Shown piece by piece: positions 22,146 through 34,440 of a stretch of DNA of 64,000 bases. The notes beneath the pieces were generated by a model. That model had not been told where the DNA came from. It saw nothing but the letters and a program-made list of their open reading frames with translations, and ran no database searches. Source of the stretch: Theobroma cacao (lineage: Eukaryota > Streptophyta > Magnoliopsida > Malvales > Malvaceae). The DNA is taken from positions 15,941,529 to 16,005,528 of the forward strand of contig NC_030853.1 of NCBI RefSeq assembly GCF_000208745.1, in the 5' to 3' direction. Within the stretch, counting starts at the first letter, position 1; the number at the start of each line of letters is the position of its first letter. The translations under genes were made by a program, and so were the position numbers.

Positions 22146-23931
22146 CCAGTCCCAGCAAGCTCATACGAAACAAACAACAACCTCAAAGAACACATTAAAC
22201 TGGTAAGTATAAAAATCTTAAAAATTACTACATGAACATATGGTTGTCTCATACCAATAAAAAAGGATGGACATCCCCAATCTAACAATTGCAGCACCAA
22301 AGACTATATAATGACTAGAGGTTCATGTGAAGATAATTGCAGTTTCAAGCAAACTTTTCCACACAATAAAAAAAAAAGAGGTGTTTTCCATCTTGTGCAC
22401 ATAATCTAGCAATCATAGCATACTTGATAGACACATAAATTATATTCACTTGTAAGAACTTCATGTTATGAGTTTCGTAGGTGTGCTGACACACAAATTA
22501 GCTACTATGAGCTAAAATCCTAGTCAAAGGACAGAAAATAGACTAGAAGACTTAAAAACAAATCATCTCTCATGAATGAAGCTATATGCACTCCAAAGCA
22601 TATAAGACAATTTAACAAGAAATAAATTGGCAACCATCTATGAAAGTCAGTTGGTACCAACAACATTATTTTGAGTGGAGAGAAATACCTTGGTATCAAA
22701 GATTCCTGAAGCTTTTGAGTTTGTCTCTTGACCTGCTTTGAAATTATAATATTAAAAATACCTCATTTTTTCGTTTAAAGATTTCCAGTTCAGTGCATGA
22801 GAGGGCATACACCTAGATACGTAACTCATGTTTGACAACCATACGAAACAAACAATGGAACAAGGTCAGCTAATAACAAGTAATGCCAATATTTGTGAAG
22901 GCTCCATTTAACAGAGATCAAAACAAAAGAAAATTATGGGGTAAAAAATTATTCACAAAAATTTTGAACATTTCAAAATGTTGCTTTGAATAGAGAATTT
23001 CAATTCACTAATTTCCCAGGTATGCATCTATACTTACAAAAGGGAAAAGGTGTTAGCCAAAAAATGTTAAACTCACACTAATTTCTCAGTCCCAACAAGC
23101 TCCCTTTTGAACTTAGTTTAAACCACCACAAAAAGAGTTTTAAACTCTTATATATAATCACAATTAATTAATTAATTTAATACTATGATAATTTGCCAAA
23201 AATTTACAAATTAAAAATTCAACTTTCATACTATAGTAATAACATTATGACAAAAATTTGACATACCTTGAACTATATTTTGATATAAGATAGATATATA
23301 TCAAAGAAAAGTCAATCTCCAAGGTTATTAGACTACTTGACCTGACCAAAAGGAAGGAAAGTAAGTAAAGCTAACAAAGATAACAATTCATTAATCAACC
23401 AAGAGAGAAATCCTTTCTTGGGAAGACCCCTAAATGGTAAAAAAAAAAAAAAAAAAACAAAAGAGAGGAAATAAAAAAAGACCCTAAAAACAAAGTTATA
23501 GAAACATAACACAATGAAAGAAAGCACTATAAAAGAAAGCCAAAACAGGGCCTCTTGAAGATTAAAGAGATCAATCAACCATAGCAGCTCAACATCAACA
23601 GAACATCAGCACAACAAAGAAAAAAAACCAAGACAGCAGCAGCAAAGCCAAGAAGTAGCAAAAACAAAAAGCAAAACAGCCAAAAGTCCTCTAAATCAAT
23701 ATCTTAAAACAAAGCACCAAAGTAGAGAACATACCATAAAAGCCAGTAAAAAGGTGAAAGCAGTTGGAACAGCAGAAACTCAACAGGAACATGGCAGCAA
23801 GGAGAAAAGACAGGACATGGAAAGGCTCAAGCAAACAGAACCAGAAAAAGGCCTTAAGCTTTGGACCTTAAAATTGAAATTGCAAAGAAATTGGAGAGTT
23901 TGGAGAGAAGCTTCAGTCAACACAGCAATAG
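22146..23931. other. CACTA interior upstream of TNP2, no gene seen
   Basis: AT-rich DNA with a 19-A run near 23430 and a purine-rich tract to about 23930. Fragments of the minisatellite reappear: CATACGAAACAAACAA at 22164 and 22841, and CTCAGTCCCAACAAGCTCCC near 23086. This points to local duplication. It may include the 5' untranslated region or an intron of the minus-strand transposase. No coding frame is supported. Confidence 0.45.
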
Positions 23932-26549
23932 TGTCAAACCCTGTTCTATAAAATAATTACAACGTCATTTACATGCTCAATAGAATGGTTACATATTTAG
24001 GAAGTTTGAGAAATCGTTAAAAGACGATATTGCCCATAATGGTATCATTAAGTCGATTAAGCCTTGAACTAGTTCAAATAGGAATTTTAAAGTGAAAGTA
24101 AGAATTTCACAGTTCAGGGATGACTCAAAATGGTAATTCGGAGTTCGAGGATCAATTTGGAGTCAAACCGGAATTTTCACTATCTAGGGGCAAAATGGTC
24201 ATTTGCCACTTGGGGACAAAATGGGAATTTTTAGAAAAGATTTTTTTGGTCCATTTGACTTATTGGAATATGATTTAAGTATTGGAGTATGATTTGAAGT
24301 TTAGAAGTGAAAAATTTTAATTCCGATATAATTTGGAGTATAAGGGTGAAATGGTAATTTTGCCACCCCGGGGGCAAATCGGTAAATTTTCACCTTGACA
24401 CTTGTCAAGACCAAGGGATTTTATTCATCATGGAAATGGATAAACATGAGAAATGTGTGGTGGAGAATTAAAGAATTAAAAGTTAAATATTTAAAATTTG
24501 AACCAATAAGGAAATGCCATGTGTCATGTTTTTATTATTTTATTATTTCTTTATAAAAAGGCAAAAAATCAGCCTATTTCTCCCATAGTGATCAGCCAAA
24601 CCAGAAGAGAAGAGAAACCAAGGAAAAACAAACCCTAGGTGGGACAAATCAAAGAGAAAGTGTTGGAATTCCAAGATTTGATCAAGCAAAGGTAAAATTT
24701 CTTTGATTTTGCTAGTGATTTACCTTACCCATGCATTTTTCCTTAATTTCCATGGTTAAATTACATGTTTTCATGATGAATTCATGGTTGGTCAAAATGG
24801 GTATGGAGAGAGAAAGATGTTGGAATTGTTTGATTTTGAGTTATGTTGGTGTTTAGAGTTAGTTAAACATGTTTAGAAACAAAACAACAAGAAAAAAATC
24901 CATTTTCCCCATGAACCTTCAATGGTCGAAAGTTCCAAGAAGAAAAGTGAAGATAAATTTACCTAATTGTGTGTTAATTAGTTGTGCTTGGTGAATTGAG
25001 GGATTCGAAAAGAAATGGAGAAAGTTGGAGTGAAATTGGACGCATTGGCCAATTTATTGGATGAAAAATCAACTTAGGTCACTACCGGGTCTAGATGGCT
25101 ACCTGTGCATTTTTCATTTCATATCATGCATATATATCGAGCCTGAAATAGCTTATGACTGTTAGACATAATTTAATTGAAATATGTGTCATGGATTATG
25201 GCTAGGTGGTGAGCCATTAGATACGGGTAAAGGACTGTACTCGTGGACTAAAAATAGGAGTATATCGACTCCTAGAACAGTGAGTAAACTTACTATCGTC
25301 TTAATTATCTAGAGTAGATTTATTTAATTGAGTGATTTTATGGAAAAATGGTTTAATTGGAAAATTATTGTGTTTTATGGGAAAATGGGATTTTATAAAA
25401 TAATTTTATAAAATTTTTGAAAATTTAATAATGATTTCAAAAATAGAGTAATTGGAGACCTATACTATGATTGTGTTGTTTATCCATGATTTTACATTAA
25501 ATGGCTTATGATAAATATGGGTATGACTGGTTATTTTTATGATTTAAAAAATATGTGAACTATTTTGATATGCCTTGAATGTGTTAAGTGAGCCATGTCA
25601 TACTATTGTGATTTTATTGGTTGGTGGGTTATAAAGTGGGCATTGCAGTGATAGGGGTTCCGTGGGCCAGCCTAATTAGAGGGGCACGGTTCCCAATTAT
25701 TGAGCTTACCTCAATTGGAGAGGCGCGTAGGATAACTCCTGAGGTAGGATTTGAGTACACTTCACGTTGGCCACCACGTGAAATTGGGACTCAGCCAACG
25801 CTAAGGAACGGCTGTGTTGTCAGAGGTGAAATGTGTTTGTGTGTGTGACAATAAACAACCTTGGCGGTCTTGGTAAGATGCCTCTGCGGGGTATCCCCGA
25901 GAATGGATTTTTGGCAAGGGCCAAGTTTTTGAAAAGTGCATAAGCCATGTTGAGTAATTGGATGAAATCCAATTATTTATATGGGTTGGGATGAATTATT
26001 TTAATTGTCTCCTATTACTTGACTTTAGATTATTTTGATGATGTCTGTCTACTCACTGGAATTATGTAATCATAATCTCACCCCTCTTCCTATCCATTTT
26101 TCAAGCTCAGGACAATTTATTGATAGTTGATTAAGACGAGAATTAATCTCGGAGTTACATCCTAGAAAGTAAGGGTTCATAGCCCTACATCTTCTTAGTC
26201 AGTTGGGGGCCACGTGTCACTGTAAAAGTAATTTTATTCTTCAGTTATTTGATTTAAAGTATGTATGAATATATTTAGCTTTTACACCATGTTTTTGATG
26301 AGTTTCGGTATTTTCGAAGAAAAATGACGAAAATGCCCTTGTGAGCTAGAAAGTAATATTTTATTGTTTTGATTTGGAAATGACTTATGATTTTTTTGAA
26401 ATGTGAGATTTAATAACGGTCGCTCACTAGGGAGATGCGAAAGCTGATGCTAAGCCTTGCGGGGTTTCGATCGGCATTCGGGGTAATGAGTGCCTATCGG
26501 GACGTCGCGACGGTTGTCACTGGCTCGATGGGAGTTTCGGGTCGTGACA
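23932..26549 (+). mobile_element. Solo LTR C (same family as A, B, D), opposite orientation
   Basis: This 2618-bp copy starts TGTCAAACCCTG and ends GGGTCGTGACA. It is the reverse complement of LTR D along its length and is shorter. In this orientation a TATA box (24552) is followed by ACAAACCCTAGG and a splice-donor-like CAAAG/GTAAAAT (24692), suggesting U3 of about 600 bp and a long R-U5. The flanking 5-mers differ (AATAG at 23927-23931, ATTCG at 26550-26554), so there is no clean target duplication, unlike A, B and D. Confidence 0.85.
24552..24559 (+). promoter_or_regulatory. TATA box of the A-D LTR family (copy C)
   Basis: TATAAAAA in CTTTATAAAAAGG lies about 620 bp into the LTR. Related stretches occur at the same place on the minus strand of LTRs A and D. 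It sets the likely sense strand of the whole family. Position and sequence fit a plant Pol II promoter; activity is not shown. Confidence 0.5.
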
Positions 26550-28140
26550 ATTCGGGCGAAGCAAGCTTCAACCGGCAAAGGAGCTTCAGCAGTCATTCGA
26601 CATGGAAAGGGGGGCAAGGGTCAAGGGCTTCCCATGGGTTTCAAATGAGAGGGGGATTTGGCTAAAAATTAGGGTTTTGGGATTTAGGGATCTGCTTAGG
26701 GAATATTTAACTTTGCTAAGTAAGCAAACTCTTAGAAAATGTTGAATGAGTGCTAGAGTTGGTAAAGGCATACTCAATTTTTCATCACACACAACAAAAT
26801 TTAAACATTTTATATTTTATTAATAATAATAAACTTTTATTATATTCATATTAAACTTTACTATATAAACTATAAAGATTACAAAAACAATATATTTAGA
26901 TAATCATAATATATTAGATATTATTGTATAATATAATATATTTAATATTATTAAGTTGTAAACAAGCCCAATATTATTTTATTGTGTATATATAAAATAA
27001 CACAAATTATATGTAACATAAAATGTTATATATTACACAGTTTGTCTAAATAATAACTAATTATAACTACTATGTTATAAAAATTAAGGTAATAATTAAT
27101 AAAATTAATTATTAACTGTAATTATTTAACTTGAAGTTTATTATAAGTTAAGTAATGCTTATGTATAAATTAAATATATGTATATTATAAGTTTAATCCT
27201 AAACATTACAATATATAACTTTAATAATTATAATATATTAATACGTAAGATATTTACTATGATAAATTAATATTAACATTAAGTTATATCATTTAAGATA
27301 TATATCACCCGTAATTTCATATTAATATAGGTCTATAAATATATATATACAGTTAAATTGAAATTGCAATGATTATGATTTGTATATGTACATATAACAA
27401 ATTAATTAATATATTTTAAGTATATTATTAATTAATTAGTTTACTATCATTCTTCTTAATAATTTATATTAACTAATATTAGTACATCAAATATTATTAT
27501 TTTTGTACAACATATATATAGAGTTATATATTTATAAATACTCATGATTTCAATCATTAAAATTATAATATGAAATTAATCGCAAAGGATGACATACTCA
27601 AAGTAGCATTAGAATTACCCAATAAGCATATATGATCAATGTAAAGCATAACGTTATAATGTTATATATAATTACAAATTTTGTATAATTAACAACTAAT
27701 TAGAAAAAAATATATATGCTATAAAAACTAAGGTTTTAACTTTATTGTAAAATTATTAAGTGTAATCATATAAATAAAATTTATTATAAATTATATTAAT
27801 ACTTACATATAAATTAGATATATGCATATTATTTTTAACTAATACATATATAATTATACATACATAAAGTATTATTATTTTTTGTTTAATTTATTATTAG
27901 ATCTTATCATGTATTTTTATAAAATTAAAAAATTTATTATGTTCTTTTTATCAATTTTTTAATGTTATAAAATTAATGAATTTGGAACTATTAATTTGTA
28001 ATTTATGATTCAATAAAGTTTTCAAAAATGTAAAAAAAAGCAAAGGAAAAAATATTTAAATTTTAAAATATTATAAACTTCAGTATGTATATATTTTCTT
28101 TTATTAATATCTATTTTTTATAAAAGATTAATAAAATTTA
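26550..28140. other. CACTA 5' flank interior: GC-richer patch then extreme AT DNA
   Basis: 26550-26700 is relatively GC-rich (CAAGCTTCAACCGGCAAAGG and a GGGGGGCAAGGG run) and ends in a GGGTTTTGGGATTTAGGG stretch. From about 26800 to 28140 the DNA is almost pure A/T with many TATATA and TTAATTAA strings. The ORF at 26435-26665 spans the LTR C edge and is not credible. No gene is seen. Confidence 0.5.
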
Positions 28141-28554
28141 TAAAATATTTTAAAAATAGTTTTACCAACATAATTTTCCAATGGAATGTTCCGTTGGAAA
28201 ATTTCCGTTGGTAATAGCTTATTCCAATGAAAAATTCTGTTAAAACCTTTCTCAGGTTTTAAATTTTTTTGGGTCCTTAAACTTTCAGGCGAATTTCCAA
28301 CAAATAATTTTCGGTTGGAAAATTCCAATAGAAATCCATTGAAAATTCCGTCGAAAAATTGGGTGGGAGAAATGTTTTTTTGCACTAACAAAATCTCTAA
28401 TGGATTTCCAACGGAAATATTCCGTTGGTATATTTCCATTGGAAATCCCTTGAAAAAATTCATAAAAATTCCTATTGGTATTCCTTTAGAAATTTCCAAT
28501 GAAAAATTTCCAATGGAATTTTTTTTGTCGGAAAAAATTTGTTTTCTTGTGGTG
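28141..28554. repeat. CACTA right terminus and subterminal repeats
   Basis: Repeated motifs of the TTCCGTTGGAAA type in both orientations mirror 15337-15790, ending in TTTTCTTGTGGTG at 28542-28554. In En/Spm, this transcription-proximal end is the one next to the transposase promoter. The ORFs at 28128-28581 on both strands are repeat by-products. Confidence 0.85.
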
Positions 28555-28639
28555 TATGGATGTTCTGTTGACAATGTTTGATCTTGGCATATTAGTCTTT
28601 AAAGAATGGGAATTGTAGCAATGGGTTAACAATTTTTTG

Positions 28640-28961
28640 TCTCCATAAGATAGGATTATATAGAAAAATACTTCGACTGTCTTTAGTTTGATAACTCCTT
28701 TTGCAAAGCTTTGTATACCTCTTCCCTTCACCGGTAAGAATATTTAGAAAAAGCATGGTGTGGACTCTCTCCTCCTCTTAAGGTTGACATTTTTTTATTG
28801 GCAAGTTATCAAGGGTAAGGTGGTTGTTAACGTAAAGTTAGTGAAAAAAGGTCTTTTGGTCGTGAATTCTACCTTATGTCCCATTTGCAACAATGATATT
28901 GAAATTGTTTTGCACTTAGTCTTCCATTGCACTTTCTCATGGAACATCAGGATGTGTTGCA
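28640..28961 (+). pseudogene. LINE fragment, zinc-binding (zf-RVT) region
   Basis: The end of a plant LINE ORF2. The frame from about 28763 reads FYWQVIKGKVVVNVKLVKKG, then STLCPICNNDIEIVLHLVFH and CTFSWNIRM, the zf-RVT zinc-binding motif (C-x2-C...H-x4-C-like) that follows the reverse transcriptase in many plant LINEs. Upstream, fragments such as NSFCKALYTSS in another frame belong to the preceding region. The complete copia element at 28962 cuts it; the LINE resumes at 34851. RT itself is absent because the sequence meets the CACTA element's right flank at 28555. Confidence 0.75.
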
Positions 28962-29374
28962 TGTAGAATACTATCATCTCCCACAAACTAGCAGTAAATC
29001 AATCACAAAGCAGTAGGAAATCTCTCATAAAATAGCACTAAATCACTCATAAACCAGTAGCAAATTAACAGTAGATATGATAATAGATCAGTAGCAAGAT
29101 TAGCAACATGCGTTGCAATATTTTCTATAAAGAGACATTGCACCAATTTTGGAAGATTGATACACCATCATTGACCCTATAATCTTTCCTTATTATTGGA
29201 CAAATTTTCCTTGCATAACATAGTTTATAACTTATTTAAAGAAAGGAGAACCAATTAAGTTCTCAAGTAGAAAAAATACAAAAAATTCATATGCTTGTTT
29301 TCTCTTCCTCTCTTGTCTATTATCTCTCTTAACTTTTTTTCTCCCCCTTTCTTTTTTTTTTATAAAGTTTTTCA
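28962..29374 (+). repeat. 5' LTR of the complete copia element
   Basis: 413 bp from TGTAGAATACTATC to TTTTTCA. It matches 34441-34850 along its length. It lacks the palindrome arrays of the SIRE LTRs and ends in a T/C-rich tract directly before the PBS. Confidence 0.93.
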
Positions 29375-29386
29375 TGGTCTCAGAGC
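29375..29386 (+). other. Primer binding site (initiator Met tRNA)
   Basis: TGGTCTCAGAGC directly follows the 5' LTR and differs by one base from TGGTATCAGAGC, the complement of the 3' end of plant initiator methionine tRNA that primes most copia elements. Confidence 0.85.
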
Positions 29387-29501
29387 AATTTCTGGGTGAA
29401 TTTTAATTTTTTTTCTTTTGTTTCAAAGCTGTTTCTTCTACTTACTACCTTACTTGAGCTGTTTCTTTTGTCTATTATCTTTTTCTTCGGTCTACTACCT
29501 T

Positions 29502-29668
29502 ACACGTGAGCGGTTTCTTTTGTCTTCGGCCTTACTTGAGTTAAAATCTTCTATTTCTTATACCTTTTTTTATTGATTTTCTTTTACATGTGAGCGGTTT
29601 CTTTTGTCTTCGGCGTTACTTGAGTTAAAATCTTCTATTTCTTATACCTTTTTTATTGATTTTCTTTT
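29502..29668 (+). repeat. 84-bp tandem duplication in the copia leader
   Basis: Two copies start at about 29502 and 29586 with near-identical sequence (GTGAGCGGTTTCTTTTGTCT, then TTCTATTTCTTATACC). A shorter partial copy precedes them (GCTGTTTCTTTTGTCTATTA near 29458). They lie between the PBS and gag in a T/C-rich leader. Confidence 0.85.
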
Positions 29669-30096
29669 ATACTTCTTATCATTCTATCATCCTAATCTTA
29701 ATCTAATTGCTCTTCTTATCTTATAATTCTATCATTCTACTACTTGGTGATTTAATTGTTCTTCCACTCTAAATTCTTTCTTAAATATCTAAATTCAAAG
29801 TCAAACAAAAAATTTTAGCTATTTAATAAACTTTTACTTAATCTCAATCTCTTTCTCTTCTGAAATTTCATTATTATTACAATTTACTTTCTTTTCCTTT
29901 TTAACTTCTTGCTATTAAGTTAGTATCACATCTCCTCTACTATTTTTTTTGGTCTACTAATATCATCACACTTTTGATTTTTTTTACTGTTTTTACTATC
30001 AAGCCTCTTTTACTATTTCTAAATTTCCACTATCATCACATTTTTATTTTTTTTTCTTGACCATTTTTAAATTACCTTACTATCTATACTCTCTTA

Positions 30097-30777
30097 ATGG
30101 CCTCATCTATTAAATACCCTCACCTTTCAACACTGAATGTAGAAAATTTTGTTTCTATCCATCTCAACTAGACAAATTTTCTTTTATGGAAGACTCAGGT
30201 CATAGGATTAGTTGAAAGCCAAGATATACTTGGTTTTCTTGATGGTAAATATACCATGCTTGATCAAACTAGTCCAAAGTATATGCTTTGGAAAAAAATT
30301 AGATTCTCTTATGTGACGTTGGATAATAGGTACATTATTTGAAGAAGTTCTTGGACTTGTTGTTGGATTAGAAACATCATTAGATGTGTGGAATGCCTTA
30401 GTGGATGCCTTTGCCCAAGAATCACAAGAAAGGAAGTTTTATCTTTTACAAACTTTACAAACTCATAGAAAAGAAAAGATAATCTCTGCATTCTTGGCTA
30501 CATCAAAAAGTTCAAAACAATCTATGATGACTTGGCTACTATTAGAAAACCAGTAAGTGATCGAACCTAAGTGTTTCAATTGCTCAGGGGTCTTGGTCAT
30601 GAATATGAGTCATTTGTAACAATTATGATGAAACCTCCAATACCATCATCTCACGAAATTGTTCCTTTACTTCAAGGACATGAGACAATGGAGTCTGTTA
30701 ACTCTCTTGATAGTTTTGATTCTTTAAATCAAAATATGGCTTTTGTAAGCCAACGTTCCCAACATCAATCTAATTAA
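30097..30777 (+). pseudogene. Copia gag, decayed
   Basis: The start at 30097 opens MASSIKYPHLSTLNVENF, typical of plant copia gag (UBN2/Retrotran_gag family). The next lines hold the LLWKTQVIGLVESQDILGFL block. After stops and shifts near 30168 and 30330-30540, the end reads LLRGLGHEYESFVTIMMKPP. The capsid protein packages element RNA in cytoplasmic particles. A zinc-knuckle remnant may follow near 30950, but most of the cysteines are lost. Premature stops mean no full product. Confidence 0.8.
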
Positions 30778-31059
30778 AAGATCTTCAACAACAGACCTCG
30801 ACAACCAGGGATTAGTTTCTCATCTCAAGATAGAGGTTTTCCTCAATCTACTTGTTCACATGTTAAGGATGGCGTTCTAAGTGAAAAACCCTCCACATTT
30901 GTAGCAAATGTCTCTGCCAAGCAAGACCAAGACACTAAAGCTTGCTGTCAAATCTACAACAAACGAAGGCATACTACTCTTAATTACTGGCAATGCTTCA
31001 ATCAACTTTTTCAACTTAAAATTCCCTCACAAGCTCTAGTGGCCATCACTATATCAAAT

Positions 31060-32476
31060 ATTCGGAATGAAACTTGGCATTCAGACACTAGAGCCTTCTT
31101 TCATATGACTTCTAACATTAGTAAGCTAAATAATTTCAATTCATATCATGAACCTGACAAAATTATTGTAGGTAATGGACACATGTTAGACATTACTCAC
31201 ATAGGATCTACGTCACTTAAAATTGAAAAAATAATCTACATTTAAATAATGTTCTTATTGTACCTCAAATTAAGAAAAAATTATTATTTGTCAATCAACT
31301 AACCTCTAATTATCTTTATACTTGTAAATTTTGATGTAATCGATCTGTGATAGATGACAATGAGACAAAGTAGGTCATAGCAACAAGAAATAGAAGTGGA
31401 GGACTTTTTGCCTTGCAACCAGATAATAGGTCAACAACATCAACATTGTTTTCTAACAGATTTCGAGCTGTTTCAGTAGAAGTTTGGCATGCAAGGCTAG
31501 GACATCCTCAAATGATCGTCACTGATATGCTTAAACATCAAAATATAATCTCTCGTAAGACTAATTCTAGCAATAAAGAACATGTTTGCTTTACCTGTGA
31601 AATGGCTAAAGCATGTAAACTGCCATTAGCAAGTAGAAAGGATTTAAGTAAGGAACCTCTTTCTGTAATTCATTATGACTTGTGGGGAAAAACACCCGTT
31701 GCTTTGTATCATCACTTCTATTATTATGTTATTTTTATTGATGAATGCACGAGGTTTACATGGTATTTTCCCTTGAAGAATAAATCTAATTTTTTACAAT
31801 GCTTTATTGAGTTCCATAAATATGTTGAAAATCAGTTTGAAAAAAAGATCAAAGTGTTTCAATCTGATGGTATGGGAGAACTCACATACACCAAGTTTAA
31901 TGCCTATCTATCCAAGTTTAGCATTAAACCCCAAATGTCTTATCGTCATACATCACCACAAAATGGGATTGCAGAAAGAAAACATTAGAGCATAGCTGAA
32001 TTAGGCTTAACTATGATGTTTCATGGAGAATTCCCAAATACTTGTGGAATGAGGCTTTTAGTTTTAGAATATTAAAGTGGAAGAATCCTTATGAGCTTTT
32101 ATACAATAGAAAACCTAACTATTCATCCTTGAGAGTCTTTAGTTGTCATTACTTCATTTACTTAAGACCCTACAACAAAACCAAACTTGATCCTCATTCC
32201 TTAACATGTGTATTTGTTGGATATAGTGAACTATACAAAGGATATAAGTGTTATTATCCTTCAACAAAAAGAATGTATATATCTCGGCATGTAGTTTTTG
32301 ATGAGGAAGCATATCCTTTTCAAGAACCTACCAAGTTATTCTCTAATAATTGGACTACTAATGAAGTTGCATCTTTCAACGAGTTGTATATACGTGCAGC
32401 TACTATAGACATCGTCACAACCTCATCAACAATACCCCATTCTAGATTTCTACTAATTGTTTATGAGCAAGACTAA
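31060..32476 (+). pseudogene. Copia protease and integrase, decayed
   Basis: The protease region (ETWHSDTRAFFHMTSN at 31069) has the catalytic DTGA changed to DTRA. A gap with stops follows. The integrase runs open for 191 codons from 31413 to 31988: zinc module WHARLGHPQM...CFTCEMAKACKLP, first Asp in HYDLWGKTP, second Asp in QSDGMGELT (family form DGGGE), then QNGIAERKH where the catalytic Glu sits. A stop at 31986-31988 follows. Residues PYELLYNRKPNYSSLRVFSC (32075-32140) and YISRHVVFDEEAYPF close the integrase C-terminal part and linker. Confidence 0.9.
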
Positions 32477-32849
32477 TAGACTAGTCACGAAGAAAACAAC
32501 ATGGAACCTTCTTCCTTTACCCAAGATAGACACTTAAGCTAGTCTCATCTTAAGTCCTCACCTGATACAATCCCATTATCCACCTTCTACAATCTGATCA
32601 CAACTTGTAAACCAAAAAAGAACCTTTTAATCCACAACAACACTTTTCTACTTATGATAGTCCCTTAGACCAACGAAACCATGAATTCTCTTCAACTATC
32701 ATACCATCTTCCTCAACTAACATAAACTAATATTCTCTCTTCACTATCCAATTCTAATGAATCTTTCTCACCTATAACTCAGCCTCTATCATGCACTCAA
32801 AATAAATCACATACAATGACCACTAGATGTAAGAGTGGCATTATCAAAC

Positions 32850-34372
32850 CAAACCCCAAATACGCATATTTAGCATACACATTCCTAGCTCATATAACTC
32901 CTAAACCTAAAGCACTTAAAACTGCCTTTCAAGATCCAAGATGGCTAGCTGCAATGTAAGAAGAGATTGTAGCATTCCATGCCAATGAAACTTAGGAACT
33001 TGTTCCACGAAAATCTGATATGAATGTCATTGGAAGTAAATGGCTTTACAAGACAAAACTCAAGTCATATGGCACTTTAGAATGATTGAAAGCTCGATTG
33101 GTGCAAAAGGATACACCCAAGTGCAGGGCTTAGATTTTTTAGAGACTTTTTCTCTCGTCATTAAACTAGCTACTATCAGAGTTTTTCTTATTATTTCTCT
33201 AGCATATAATTGGGATATCAAATAATTAGATTTAAAGAATGCCTTCCTCCATGGCACCATCTCTGAAGTTGTCTATCTTGAGCAACCACCTGGATTTCAA
33301 GACACTAGTAGACCCAATCATGTCTGCAAACTAAAAAAGGCCTTATATGGTTTCCGTTAAGCTCCGCATGCCTAGTTTGAACATTTTAGCTTATTCTTTC
33401 TTTCAATTGGTTTTTATTGCAATATTGTAGATTCCTCACTCTTTATTAAACACATCATAAAAAGCATCATCTATCTCCTTGTATATGTTGATGACATTCT
33501 TCTCACAAGTAGTAATACAAACTCCTTGCATGATTTTATTAAAACATTAAACAAAGAATTTTCAATGAAAGATCTTGGATTCATGCATTACTTTCTAGGT
33601 ATAGAAGTTCATAAGTTTCCTCAAGGTCTTTTTCTTAATCAAACCAAATATGTTATTGATCTTCTTACCAAAGCCCAAATGTGTGATTGTAAACCAATCT
33701 CTATCCCACTAACGTCAAAACATCTCTTCCACACCACTAAACTTTTTGAAGATCACCATTTCTATAGAAGCATTGTTGGTGACTTAAAATATTTAACATT
33801 AACTAGACTAGATATGACCTTTAGTGTTAACTATGTATCTTAATTTATGCATTCATTCTCTAAATACATTTTCAACTTGTTAAAAGAATTCTTAGATATG
33901 TTAAGGGCATTATGTCATTCGGTATTCGACTAATATCTCAAAATCCTTTAGTCTTTGTGTTTATTTAGATGCAGATTGAGCAAGCTGTCCATCCACACGA
34001 CAATCCACTACTAGCTTCTGCACATTTCTTGGTGGTAAGTGCATTTCTTGGGGTTCTAAGAAACATACTATTATGGCTCGATCTAATGTTGAAGCTGAAT
34101 ATTGAGCTTTAGCTTCAACGGCAGCAAAACTCACTTGGCTATCTTATCTATTACGTGATCTTATTCTCTATATGGCTCACCCAGCCTTACTCTTTTGTGA
34201 CAACTTATCAACTCTTCATCTCACTATTAATCTCGTGTTTCATGCTAGAACAAAACATATAGAGATTGACTATCACTTTGTTTAGGAAAAGGTGGCCTTA
34301 GGTTCTCTTGAGACCAAGTTTATTCCTTCAAAGCTACAAGTAGCAGACATTCTCACTAAGGCATTACCTTGA
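32850..34372 (+). pseudogene. Copia reverse transcriptase and RNase H, decayed
   Basis: RT begins near PRWLAAM (32935), with blocks [20 protein letters not shown] (33232-33291), LKKALYGF and the catalytic YVDDILLTSS (33484-33513). The frame 33526-33843 is open: FSMKDLGFMHYFLGIEVHK and YRSIVGDLKYLTLTRLDMTF. The RNase H follows with SVEAEY-type and FCDNLSTLHL-type motifs in broken frames, ending KFIPSKLQVADILTKALP (about 34317-34370). At least eight stops or shifts are present. No third ORF follows; the polypurine tract (TTTGGAGGGAAG) adjoins the 3' LTR. Confidence 0.92.
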
Positions 34373-34440
34373 CACACTTTTGAAGCATTTTGTGGCAAAC
34401 TTGGATTGTGGTTTCTTTCCATGTCAAGTTTGGAGGGAAG

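Larger units (their letters stand above)
15337..28554 (-). mobile_element. CACTA (En/Spm-type) DNA transposon with nested LTRs
   Basis: The left end reads CACTACCAAAAAATAAGC and the reverse complement of the right end reads CACCACAAGAAAACAAAT. Over the first 29 bp of each end, including TTTTTCCGAC, 22 match. A 3-bp duplication TAT flanks both ends (15334-15336 and 28555-28557), as expected of CACTA elements. The genes run on the minus strand: TNP2-like transposase (21437 down to 16830) and a second ORF (16480-16074). The ends carry dense subterminal repeats. Total length is 13.2 kb; without solo LTRs B and C it is about 7.7 kb. Both genes are broken, so it is non-autonomous now. Confidence 0.88.

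Noticed and set aside
21891..22206. ORFs on both strands with repeated Ala/Leu/Cys motifs
   Set aside because: They are translations of the 73/71-bp minisatellite and occur in several frames at once.
26435..26665. 76-codon Gly/Arg-rich ORF
   Set aside because: It crosses the edge of solo LTR C, so it is a chance join of LTR end and flank.
28128..28581. 148- and 88-codon ORFs on opposite strands at the CACTA end
   Set aside because: Both are made of subterminal TTCCGTTGGAAA-type repeats.
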